From Hyphomicrobiaceae bacterium (lineage in GTDB: Bacteria; Pseudomonadota; Alphaproteobacteria; Rhizobiales; Hyphomicrobiaceae), in the NCBI GenBank assembly GCA_022844275.1, contig JALHMB010000013.1:22167-86166 (forward strand): a DNA stretch of 64,000 bases, written 5' to 3'. Each line of letters starts with the position of its first letter. Positions within the stretch are counted from its first letter, which is position 1. Below, in pieces: positions 26,263 to 34,262 of the stretch. The position numbers and the translations under genes were made by a program. A model generated the notes under the pieces. That model saw only the letters and a program-made list of their open reading frames with translations, had not been told where the DNA came from and searched no databases.

Positions 26263-26562
26263 ATGTTAGATTTCGGTCGCATCGGCGATATGGTCAGCCG
26301 ATTCCTTGGCGGCGCGGTAACGGCCACGGCCACGGCCACGGCCACGGCCAGCAGCATCGCTGAAGTCCTGGAGCGATCAGGAATTGATTCAGCAAGTCTC
26401 GCAGGACTAAATCAAGTCCAGATTATTGAGATGCTCCAACAGCACGGCGTGAATGCGAGCCTGCTCGAGGCGGTTGACATCAATGCTGTCGCAGATGCGA
26501 TTGGTCGAGGCGAGGGCTTGCACTCCGTAACCGAGATCCTGAGCCAGGCCGCGCAGCGCTGA
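26263..26562 (+). CDS. Small hypothetical protein with hexanucleotide repeat
   Basis: A 99-residue protein with a strong ribosome site (GAGGAGGA) seven bases before ATG 26263. Residues 1-18 are MLDFGRIGDMVSRFLGGA, residues 19-28 are an alternating Thr-Ala run (TATATATA) encoded by five perfect ACGGCC units at 26320-26349, and the remainder is a predicted helical domain (ASSIAEVLERSGID, LNQVQIIEMLQQHGV, AVADAIGRGEGLHSVTEIL). I do not recognise the family. It is 45 bp upstream of a carbonic anhydrase on the same strand and may be co-transcribed. Confidence 0.65.
   Translation: MLDFGRIGDMVSRFLGGAVTATATATATASSIAEVLERSGIDSASLAGLNQVQIIEMLQQHGVNASLLEAVDINAVADAIGRGEGLHSVTEILSQAAQR
26320..26349 (+). 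repeat. Five tandem ACGGCC hexamers inside a coding region
   Basis: Five perfect copies of ACGGCC, which add Thr-Ala pairs. Copy-number change would keep the frame and alter only linker length. Confidence 0.9.
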
Positions 26563-26607
26563 CCGTGATGATCGCTGATCGCCCAACGTTGAACAAAACT
26601 GGATACA

Positions 26608-27300
26608 ATGATGATTCCGCCCCGCCTTGCTAAAGGATACGAACAGTTTCGGCGCGAGCAGTTCCCCAAGGAGGTCGAGCGCTATAAAGTGCTCGCCTTA
26701 GAGCAGAAACCCCATACGATGGTGATCGCGTGCGCCGATAGCCGGGTCGATCCGACGACGATCTTCCAGGCATCGGCCGGCGAGCTTTTCACAGTCCGCA
26801 ATGTCGCGGCGCTCGTGCCGCCGTTTGAGGAACTTGGCCACTATCACGGCACGAGCGCTGCCGTTGAGTTCGCTGTCACGGAGCTTGGCGTAGAGTCGAT
26901 CGTCGTCTTAGGTCACGCACAGTGCGGCGGCGTGGCGGCTTCACTCAAAGCTGCGGGCAACGCCGCGCCAGCTGGGCTCTTCATCGGCCCCTGGGTGGCG
27001 CTCATCGAAGACGTTCGCGACGAACTGCTTGAGCGGCGACCGCAATTGTCGCCAGAGAAGTGTCAGGAGGCGCTCGAGGAGCTAGCGATCAAAAAGTCGA
27101 TTCTGAACCTCAACACATTCCCGTTCGTAGCGGAAGCTGTCTCGCGCGGCGACCTCCATCTTCATGGCGCCTGGTTCTCCATAGGCCAGGGTGAGCTAAG
27201 ATGGCTTCATCACGCCCGTGGCGCATTTGAGGTCGTTTCGACGATTTCTCGCAGCCCAAATGGCAACTTCCATCGAGGCGCATCCCTCAAGCTACACTAA
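26608..27300 (+). CDS. Beta-carbonic anhydrase
   Basis: A 230-residue beta-class carbonic anhydrase. The zinc ligands are Cys42, His103 and Cys106 in IACADSRVDP and LGHAQCGG, and the Asp44-Arg46 pair is intact, so it should interconvert CO2 and bicarbonate. The region EELGHYHGTSAAVEFAVTELG is typical. Start ATG 26608 (a second Met follows immediately). It probably lies in the same transcript as the small gene at 26263. It differs from the second carbonic anhydrase at 32256, which carries an extra DNA-binding domain and a shorter loop region. Confidence 0.95.
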   Translation: MMIPPRLAKGYEQFRREQFPKEVERYKVLALEQKPHTMVIACADSRVDPTTIFQASAGELFTVRNVAALVPPFEELGHYHGTSAAVEFAVTELGVESIVVLGHAQCGGVAASLKAAGNAAPAGLFIGPWVALIEDVRDELLERRPQLSPEKCQEALEELAIKKSILNLNTFPFVAEAVSRGDLHLHGAWFSIGQGELRWLHHARGAFEVVSTISRSPNGNFHRGASLKLH

Positions 27301-27584
27301 CGCAGGGCAAAATGTGAGTCTATGCGCAACATTCCACATGGCGCGTGCGAGGTTGCGTACATTTGATCTCACCGGCTTAAGACACTGCTCGATGGGATGC
27401 CGACCGGCTGCTTCCCGTTGGCGCAATTCATGAACATCATCGAAGGGCAATCTTGAAGAGTAGAGGAAACCCTCTAGACCCGATGTTCGCCGTGTGAGGG
27501 CTGGCGGCTTGCCCGAGGATTGCGCCGGAGGACCAGCGCCGAGCCTCAGGCATGGGGGACGGGCCAGATAAACTTTATCACATA

Positions 27585-28010
27585 AGTTGGACTGGATGTG
27601 CACAAGGCGACCGTCTCGGTCGCAGTTGCCGAGGGTCGGCGCGGGGGGAGGTGCGCTACGTCGGCGTATTCCCAAACCGGCCGTACCATATCGCCAAGCT
27701 GGTCGAACGGTTCGGCAAGGGCGATCGGCGCTTGAACTTTTGCTACGAGGCCGACCCTGGCGGCTACGGCCTCCACCGGCAGCTCGCCGAAATTGGTCAC
27801 GACTGCATCGTCGTTGCCCCATCGCTCATTCCGATCAAAGCCGGCGATCGCGTGAAGACGATCGTCGCGACGCGGTCATGCTGGCCAAACTGCAGCGAGC
27901 CAGTGAGCTGACGAGCGTTGGGTGCCCAATGTTGCGCGCGAGGCTATGCGTGATCTCATCCGCGCCCGTTGGGGGACTCGGCGCCGAAGCGGGCAACAGA
28001 TCTCCATTCA
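27585..28010 (+). pseudogene. IS110-family transposase fragment (N-terminal), frameshifted
   Basis: Starts GLDVHKATVSVAVAEGRR (the first DEDD Asp), shifts frame near 27645, and continues VRYVGVFPNRPYHIAKLVERFG, QLAEIGHDCIVVAPSLIPIKAGDRVKT and, in yet another frame, DAVMLAKLQRASELTS. The catalytic region ends after the DRRDAVMLA motif and the C-terminal Tnp domain is absent. The preceding 280 bp (27301-27584) hold no recognised gene and may contain the element's left end. Confidence 0.75.
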
Positions 28011-28171
28011 TTGACTGAGGTCAGTGCTTTCACGTCAACGTCATCCAAGCGGCTTCCGCTATCAAGGAAGAAGCTCTCATCCATAGCGAACACAGGGTCC
28101 ATGACGCGATACATTGGCCCTCACCGTCCTCAACACGAGATGCAGTTCCAAGCGGAAGACCCGAGCATTAT

Positions 28172-29504
28172 CTACAGGATCGCGGATGCGCCCTCACGGC
28201 ACTTGCTGAGAGAGGTTCTCCGGCTTGGCATCGACCCTTCGAAGAAGGGCCGATAGTCAGCACCGCTTTTGATGATCGCATGCGCAGTGCGCGCCATCTT
28301 GGCGGTAATGGCTGTGACCGCCTTGCGCTTGAGATCGGTATTGTCGCGATCTCGCGCGATGTAGCGCTCGTATTTGGCTCGAAAGCTGTTGTCGGGTTGG
28401 CGGATAGCAACCTGGGCGGCGATCCAGAAGGCGCGCCGCAGACGAGCATTGCCGAACTTCGATAGCTTCGCGTGGCCGCGGAACTGACCGGACTGATAGG
28501 TTGCGAGATCGAGGCCGCAGAATTTCAGGAACTTTCGATGATGGCCAAAGCGGCGGAGATCGCCGGCCTCAGCGAACACGGTCAGCACAGTGATCGGTCC
28601 GATGCCCGGGATCTGCCGCAGACGCTGGTAATCCGGATTGGATGCAAGCGCCGCGTGCGCTTGCGCCTCTATCAGGTCGCGCTGGCGGACCCGGCTTCGC
28701 CCCTCGGCGATGACGATACGGAACATGCTGATCGCAGCGCTGTCTAGCGCGACCGGCAAGCCGATCGAGGAGGCTGCGGTCTCGTAAATATCGCCCAAAA
28801 GGCGAGCTTCTGAGACTTTCCTGCCGACCACGCCCCAGGACGACTCGACGAAGGCGTCCTTCGAGAGCGCGATAATGCTGGCCGGTGTCGGAAACGCCTC
28901 TAGAAAGGCGAGGAACCAGTCGCTGCGAGAGTTGCCGGCGAACCGTGCGGCCTCCGGAAAATATAATGGCAGGTAGTGCGTCAGGCTGCGATGCCAGCTG
29001 GGAAATTTTCGATGCCCACAATCAGGGAGTATTCAACGCCCGGGGACATCGCTTTCGAAATCACCTCGTGCGTCTTCGACAGCTCCTGGATATCGTTGAT
29101 ACCGGTGAGGAGGCGATCGGCGTAGGTCTGCGTGGCGCCGATCTAGAGCATGTGCAGGATGACCTGCGCGTCCTTCGGATCGTTCTTATCACAGCCGTTG
29201 TGCAGCGCCTAACGCGTCCTTGCCAGCGCGACTGAGGACACGAGCCGTAGCGAGACGCCGGCCTCGAGCAGGCGGAAGGCGAGCCGGCGGTGGTAGTTGC
29301 CCGTCGCCTCGAAGCCCCGCGATGACCGGCTGGCCAAGTGCCCGCAGTATCGATGAAGCGATCGTGCTCGATGCGCGTGTTCGGCATCACCAACCGGCGC
29401 CGTCGAGCAGCGCCCGGCATCTCGATCAGGACGTCGTTGCGAACTTTCGACACGTCGATGGCTACCAGGATGGCTGGAGCTGGCGTAGTCTTAAGAATGG
29501 TCAT
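28172..29504 (-). pseudogene. IS110-family transposase, nearly full length but frameshifted
   Basis: On the minus strand the N-terminus reads AILVAIDVSKVRNDVLIEMPG at about 29470 (first DEDD Asp). Frame changes occur around 29290-29400 and again near 28990. The C-terminal Tnp domain is intact from about 28831 (RLRQIPGIGPITVLTVFAEAG, GLDLATYQSGQFRGHAKLSKFGN, KMARTAHAI). The total span fits a 400-plus residue transposase of the IS1111 type. Interrupted frames make it inactive. It is a different subgroup from the intact copy at 14749. Confidence 0.75.
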
Positions 29505-29639
29505 GGCCGGGCTTCTCCAAAGAGTGGGTTCGACACCTTCACTTTAGAGATCTGCGGCCCGGCCCTGACCACCTGCTTGAGCTCTGATCCTCCGCAGGCG
29601 CTCAGGGCCTCCGTCGGGCAAGTTCCCAACATGCTACGG

Positions 29640-29810
29640 CGCCTGCTACAAATCAAAGCTCTGGGCCGCGACCTGCCACAAGCTCGGCATCAAGCACATC
29701 CGCACCAAGCCCTATACGCCCCAGGCCATCGGCAAGGCCGAGCGCTTCATCCAGAGCGCCTTCCGTTACGTAGCCAGCAAGCGCCACCCAATTCGAACTT
29801 GCGATCGCTG
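29640..29810 (+). pseudogene. IS481-family transposase C-terminal remnant
   Basis: The frame around 29678-29770 encodes KLGIKHIRTKPYTPQAIGKAERFIQSAFR, the C-terminal part of the rve domain of IS481 transposases with the catalytic Glu in GKAERFIQ. No upstream or downstream part of the enzyme is present. It lies directly before the PAP2 gene, whose 5' flank the insertion may have altered. Confidence 0.7.
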
Positions 29811-29899
29811 CGCGAGAGCGGCACAACACCCGCCAACATCGGACGTATGGTCGGGCTGGATGAGATTGACCCGCGCAGCGTGCAGAGATCGGTTGGGCT

Positions 29900-30652
29900 A
29901 TGAGTGAAAAGCTGGGACAGGTGCTGGGCTGGCTGCGCGAGCATTCGCGGCTCGCGGCGCTCGTGGCGCATGTCAACCGCATCGAGCGCGGCATGCTGTT
30001 GATCACGATTGTTGGGGCGGTCCTGCTGTTCGTCTTCGCCGTGCTGGCGGACGAAGTGGCCGAAGGAGACACGCGCGCCTTCGACAAGCGCGTGCTTCTC
30101 GCGCTGCGCGTAGCCGGCGATCCGGCCGATCCGATCGGCCCCATGTGGTTCGAGGAGATGATGCGCGACTTCACGGCAATCGGCGGTACCGGCGTGCTGG
30201 TGCTGATGGTGCTGGCGGTGGCGGGCTTCCTCGTGCTGACCGGCAAGGGTCATGCGGCGCTGGCGATCATTGTTGCTGTGTCGGGCGGCACGCTGGTGAG
30301 CCAGACCATGAAGTGGGCCTATGCGCGGCCGCGGCCGGAGCTCGTGCCGCATGGCGTCGAGGTCTACACGGCGAGCTTTCCGTCGGGCCACGCCATGATG
30401 TCGGCGATCGTTTACCTGACGCTCGGAGCGATGCTGGCGCGCACTCAGTCGGGCCAGGCGGTCAAGGCCTACATCATTGGCGTGGCGATCTTCCTCACGA
30501 TGCTGGTAGGCGCCAGCCGGGTCTATCTCGGTGTGCACTGGCCGACCGACGTGCTGGCGGGCTGGGCGCTAGGCGCGCTGTGGGCGATCGCCTGCTGGCT
30601 CGTCATGCTGTGGCTGCAGGCCCGCGGCCAGGTCGAGGACGAGGCGAGGTAA
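29900..30652 (+). CDS. PAP2-family membrane phosphatase (undecaprenyl-diphosphatase-like)
   Basis: A 250-residue protein with about five membrane helices. All three PAP2 motifs are present: KWAYARPRPE (K-x6-RP), FPSGHAMMSA (PSGH) and GASRVYLGVHWPTDVLAGW (SR-x5-H). It would hydrolyse lipid phosphates such as undecaprenyl or phosphatidic pyrophosphates at the membrane. The N-terminal ~40 residues are polar and helical. Start ATG 29900 overlaps IS481 debris upstream. Confidence 0.9.
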   Translation: MSEKLGQVLGWLREHSRLAALVAHVNRIERGMLLITIVGAVLLFVFAVLADEVAEGDTRAFDKRVLLALRVAGDPADPIGPMWFEEMMRDFTAIGGTGVLVLMVLAVAGFLVLTGKGHAALAIIVAVSGGTLVSQTMKWAYARPRPELVPHGVEVYTASFPSGHAMMSAIVYLTLGAMLARTQSGQAVKAYIIGVAIFLTMLVGASRVYLGVHWPTDVLAGWALGALWAIACWLVMLWLQARGQVEDEAR

Positions 30653-30921
30653 GCTCAGAGCGCGCCGCGAACCGCAGACGTCATTCCTGGGCCGCAGACG
30701 CCGCCAGGATGCGAATGCGCTGCATGGCGCGGAGTTCGTCGACAAGCTTCTCATAGACCGCAGTCTCGGTGAATTGCTGTTCGATGGGCGGGGTCGCGGA
30801 AGGCTAAGCCCGAGCCTATGATGGCAAAGTCCTCTAACCCAGGAATCCTTCTGGCTCTGCACCAGATTGGCGTCTGGGCTCCCCTCAGGCCAACTAAAAT
30901 GTGTCGTCTCGGCAAATCGCC
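30653..30921. other. Short intergenic region with an orphan C-terminal frame
   Basis: On the minus strand a frame ending at 30681 reads PPIEQQFTETAVYEKLVDELRAMQR and further helical residues to a TGA stop. It looks like the C-terminus of a protein whose start was lost, but I cannot assign a family. Confidence 0.3.
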
Positions 30922-31060
30922 CCCCTAATGCCGAGGATCCCGATGCCGGGCGTGAAAGCCTCGGCGGTCATGAGTTCGATGGCGAACAACAGCAGTGCGA
31001 GGTCCGCATAGTTGACTGGCAGCACTGTGAGAGCTGCCAGCGCCAGAAGCAAAGCAATTC
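30922..31060 (-). pseudogene. Remnant of a second nfeD-type gene
   Basis: In the right frame the minus strand reads IALLLALAALTVLPVNYADLALLLF and ELMTAEAFTPGIGILGI, which matches the membrane segment of the intact NfeD at 8891 ([42 protein letters not shown]). Only about 46 codons survive, flanked by unrelated sequence. The ancestral locus probably held a second SPFH/nfeD pair. Confidence 0.8.
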
Positions 31061-31253
31061 CTCAGACCGCGCCTGGTCGGACATGGGAGACCTCCTCGCA
31101 TTAGTGGCACCAGTCTGCCACGTTCGAGGAGTTGTTCAGAGGTTTCCCAATGCTTGCCTTCGGCACTCTCATGCCTTGAGGGCCATCAACCGCGTCACAA
31201 GTACTCCGCGTGCCCAGCACTCTTCTCGCCAGTCCTGCGGATGCCCATCGGTC

Positions 31254-32165
31254 TCACTCGGTCGGCCGCACCGCAAGCACGTCACATGGAAGTGTGCCGA
31301 TGAGGCGCTCGGCGACACTGCCGATCACTGCCCGGCGCAGTCCGGTTCGGCCGTGTGTGCCGACAACTACCAGATCTGGGTTGGAGTGTTCGATGTACCG
31401 CTTCAGCCCAATATCCGGTGCTCCGATCTCGACCGCCGTTGTCAGATTCAGACGCGAAGTCCGCGCATTCTCGACGAACTCGGCGATGGCTTTCTCCGCC
31501 AAAGCCCGCATCTCCCGCTTGTGACGCTCCGCGAGATGGCCTGTCACCTTGTCGCTCGCAAGCAGGCCGTGAAGCGCATCATCGTAGACATGGACGACCG
31601 TTGCCTTCGCATCGGGAAACAGTTCCAGAGCGCACTCGAGTGCCTCTTTCGAGGGCGGCGAAAAGTCTGCCGCAATCGCCAAACTGAGATAGGGCGCGAA
31701 AGCGCGGTTGCGCACCGACAAGACCGGTTGCAGCGCGCGACGCAACACATGGTCCACCGTGGACCCTAGCAGTCGTTGAGCCAGAGATGTCCGCTCGCCA
31801 GGCCCCATCACGAGCAGGTCGATGAACAGGCGGTCGCACTTTCCGAGAATGCGCTCGGCCGGACTGCCGAGTGAGACGAGCGTATCGATGTCGAGCCCTG
31901 CCGCTTCCGGATGGCCCTTAATCTGCTGCTCGAGCAAGACCTCCGACTTGCGAACGCGTTCAGTGAAATCGCGGGCAGGCAGCGTGTTATCGACGACGTG
32001 GACGACGAGCAGAGAGGCCTTCCAGCGCCGCGCCAGCTCGATCGCACGATCCACGGCTCGATCGCAGGTCGGCGTCAGGTCAGTGGCACAAAGGATCTTG
32101 CGCGGAGGCTTCCAAATACCGGGCACGGCGAGCGCTTTCTTCTGATTGCGCCAGCATCCAAGCAC
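31254..32165 (-). CDS. Tandem universal stress protein, divergent to the HTH-carbonic anhydrase
   Basis: A two-domain UspA protein of 303 residues from ATG 32165. Domain 1 starts PPRKILCATDLTPTCDRAVDR; domain 2 starts YLSLAIAADFSPPSKEALEC and ends with GTHGRTGLRRAVIGSVAERL, the ATP-binding motif. A GTG at 32126 (VPGIWKPP...) gives a 290-residue protein whose N-terminus aligns better with other Usp paralogues and puts the FNR-type box 65 bp upstream. That makes it a symmetric divergent promoter with the HTH-carbonic anhydrase gene. I keep the longer frame as coordinates but rate GTG 32126 as at least as likely. Confidence 0.9.
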   Translation of the reverse strand: MLGCWRNQKKALAVPGIWKPPRKILCATDLTPTCDRAVDRAIELARRWKASLLVVHVVDNTLPARDFTERVRKSEVLLEQQIKGHPEAAGLDIDTLVSLGSPAERILGKCDRLFIDLLVMGPGERTSLAQRLLGSTVDHVLRRALQPVLSVRNRAFAPYLSLAIAADFSPPSKEALECALELFPDAKATVVHVYDDALHGLLASDKVTGHLAERHKREMRALAEKAIAEFVENARTSRLNLTTAVEIGAPDIGLKRYIEHSNPDLVVVGTHGRTGLRRAVIGSVAERLIGTLPCDVLAVRPTE

Positions 32166-32184
32166 GCATGCCTGTAGGTCGTCG

Positions 32185-32198
32185 TTGATCTACGTCAA
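32185..32198. promoter_or_regulatory. FNR/FixK-type box in divergent promoter of UspA and HTH-carbonic anhydrase
   Basis: TTGAT CTAC GTCAA (one mismatch from the palindromic consensus). The centre is 64 bp upstream of the HTH-carbonic anhydrase ATG (32256) and 65 bp upstream of the alternative UspA start GTG (32126). One site could activate both genes. Confidence 0.6.
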
Positions 32199-32255
32199 AG
32201 ACGCTTCACAAACGAAAACCTATACAAACGACCATTGAGAGACGTAGGTGGCGGC

Positions 32256-33191
32256 ATGCTGAAAAAACCACTCTATACCGTGCGCGAGGTGGCCGAGCTC
32301 CTGAAAGTCAAGGAGGCGACCGTGCGTGGCTGGATGCGGCGCGGAAGTCTTCGCGGCGTGCATATCAGCCGGGAATGGCGGATTGCGGCCAAGGACCTCG
32401 AAGCGTTCGTCGAGGCGGGCCACGGCTCAGGTCGCGGGTCCGAGGGCAAGTTCGGGCAACATGACGTGACGACGCACGGGCTCACGCCGAAGGAAGGTCC
32501 GGATTCGCCGCTTGCGTCAGACGTCATCAGGCTGGACGACATCGACGAGCTCACGTCGGGGTATCACGAGTTCCTCGCGGAGCACTATGCCCGCGAGGCT
32601 GAGCTTTATCGCCAGCTCGCGCACCGCGGCCAGTCGCCAAAGACCATGGTGGTCTCCTGCTGCGACAGTCGCGTCGATCCGTCTCGCGTGTTCAACGCGG
32701 GTCCAGGGGCCCTGTTCGTCGTACGGAACGTCGCCAACCTCGTGCCACCCTACGAGCCCGTCGGGTTCCACGGCACCAGTGCCGCCATCGAGTTTGCAGT
32801 CACCGGCCTTCACGTGGAGAACATCATCGTCATGGGCCACGCGCGGTGCGGCGGCATCCGCGCATTTCTGGAGCGGTTCAGCACCGATCGGTCGAAGGCC
32901 TTGCACACTCCTGCAACTGGCGACTTCATCGGCAAGTGGATGTCGTTGCTTCGCCCCGCCTGGGGTGACGTTGTGAAGGAGAACGCCAAACTTGACACCG
33001 AGCGGCGACAGACGGCGCTGGAGCACGCCGGCATTCGTCTGTCGATCGAGAACCTGCGGACTTTTCCGTTCGTGAGAGAGAAGCTGGCGCGGCGGGAGCT
33101 GTGCCTTTCAGGCGCCTATTTCGACATCGCGACCGGGCAACTCCAGACACTCGACCCTCAGTCCGGAAGGTTCGAAGTCGTGACGCAGTAG
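32256..33191 (+). CDS. Excisionase/MerR-type HTH domain fused to beta-carbonic anhydrase
   Basis: A 311-residue fusion. Residues 1-52 form a winged HTH of the excisionase/BldC (HTH_17) type: PLYTVREVAELLKVKEATVR, GWMRRGSLRGVHISREWRI and AAKDLEAFVEAG. A 50-residue linker rich in G, S, D and P follows. Residues 103-311 are a complete beta-carbonic anhydrase: Zn ligands Cys135, His195 and Cys198 (SCCDSRVDP, GHARCGG), with Asp137 and Arg139. CO2 hydration should therefore be possible while the N-terminus binds DNA. ATG 32256 follows a TAGGTGG site; a TTG 21 bases upstream is the alternative. It is divergent from a UspA gene, sharing an FNR-type box. The tie between CO2/bicarbonate and gene control is my inference. 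Confidence 0.9.
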   Translation: MLKKPLYTVREVAELLKVKEATVRGWMRRGSLRGVHISREWRIAAKDLEAFVEAGHGSGRGSEGKFGQHDVTTHGLTPKEGPDSPLASDVIRLDDIDELTSGYHEFLAEHYAREAELYRQLAHRGQSPKTMVVSCCDSRVDPSRVFNAGPGALFVVRNVANLVPPYEPVGFHGTSAAIEFAVTGLHVENIIVMGHARCGGIRAFLERFSTDRSKALHTPATGDFIGKWMSLLRPAWGDVVKENAKLDTERRQTALEHAGIRLSIENLRTFPFVREKLARRELCLSGAYFDIATGQLQTLDPQSGRFEVVTQ

Positions 33192-33251
33192 AGCGTTGCC
33201 GGCCGACCGATACGGCTGCGCCGCAAATGACCGTCTTCCCGAAGGACCGCT

Positions 33252-34067
33252 ATGGACATCCTCGTTCACGTTAAGGCCCATGAGATGCGGTCGGAGCCCG
33301 TTGGGGTTGCCACCAGGCTCGCCAAGGACCTGGGTGCACGGCTGACCGGTCTTCACACCTTGCGCGACATGGCGGCGCTGAGGAACATGTTCGGTGACGG
33401 TGCCGCAATCGTCACGCAGCGCCAAGCTGAGTGGGACTCCAAGACAGAGGCCGCAAAATCGCGCTTTCTGGCCGACCTGCGAACGCAACAGCTCGACGGC
33501 ACTTGGTTGCAGGGTGAAGGTCAAGCCAGCGAGATGCTGTCGTTCATGGGCCGCTTGTACGATTTGGTCGTCGTCGAACAGACCGGTGCCGGCGATCCCA
33601 TCGACTGGGATCCGGTCGAGGAGACCGCCCTCGGCAGTGGCGCTCCGACGCTCGTCGTGCCGAGCGCCGGTAATTTCCCTCGGGTTGGCGAGCGCGTCGT
33701 GATTGCCTGGAACCATAGCCGCGAGGCTTCGCTCGCGGTCCGCGGCGCAATGCCGATACTCGTCAGGGCGAAGGAGGTTGTCGTGCTCTCGGGCCAACGC
33801 CGCGAGTCTTTCTCAAGTATCACGCACTGGCCTCCACATGATCTCGCGGAGAGTCTGCGCTGCAAAGGCGTCGCGGCAAGAGCCGCGCGCCTTGTCATTG
33901 AGGGCGTGACGGATGGAGCCGGGTTACTCAAAGCGGCTCACGCGCACAGCGCCGATCTCCTGGTGATGGGTGCCTACGGTCGCTCGTGGATGCGGGAATG
34001 GTTGCTCGGCGGCGCCACACGTCATGTCCTTCGACACATGGACCTTCCGGTTCTGGTTGCACATTGA
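33252..34067 (+). CDS. Two-domain universal stress protein
   Basis: A 271-residue protein of the longer UspA type. The N-terminal domain (MDILVHVKAHEMRSEPVG, LVVVEQTG) is diverged, and the C-terminal domain has VVIAWNHSREASLAVRGAMPIL and the G-x2-G-type end GAYGRSWMREWLLGGATRHVL. The sequence MRPVLVAW-N-like core differs from the GTHGR-type tandem proteins and pairs with the similar protein at 36624. It lies 60 bp downstream of the HTH-carbonic anhydrase, same strand, possibly co-transcribed. Confidence 0.88.
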   Translation: MDILVHVKAHEMRSEPVGVATRLAKDLGARLTGLHTLRDMAALRNMFGDGAAIVTQRQAEWDSKTEAAKSRFLADLRTQQLDGTWLQGEGQASEMLSFMGRLYDLVVVEQTGAGDPIDWDPVEETALGSGAPTLVVPSAGNFPRVGERVVIAWNHSREASLAVRGAMPILVRAKEVVVLSGQRRESFSSITHWPPHDLAESLRCKGVAARAARLVIEGVTDGAGLLKAAHAHSADLLVMGAYGRSWMREWLLGGATRHVLRHMDLPVLVAH

Positions 34068-34168
34068 TCTGATGCAGCAACTGAGCGGGGCCGAGCTGCC
34101 AAGAAATCTCAATGTGTTTCGGGAATACCTATTAAATGCCGGTCTACGCAGCATCAGGATGAACCATC

Positions 34169-34255
34169 GTGAACAACTATGAGGCCGTTCTCGCCATTCT
34201 TTGAGTGACCATGGTTCTCGCGATGTTTCTGTTCTTCATCTATCAGCTTTGGTGA
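34169..34255 (+). pseudogene. Possible small membrane peptide gene with in-frame TGA, upstream of NSS transporter
   Basis: From GTG 34169 a frame encodes NNYEAVLAIL, then TGA (34202-34204), then VTMVLAMFLFFIYQLW and TGA. The second part is a hydrophobic helix ending 7 bp before the transporter ATG. Bacterial NSS transporters of the MetP type need a tiny single-helix partner (MetS). This could be a broken version, or a 14-residue peptide from ATG 34211. Confidence 0.35.
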
Positions 34256-34262
34256 CAAGAAT

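Noticed and set aside
26078..26269. Short frame preceded by AGGAGA upstream of the 26263 gene
   Set aside because: It overlaps the start of the better-supported gene at 26263 and has no recognisable motif; it may be leader sequence.
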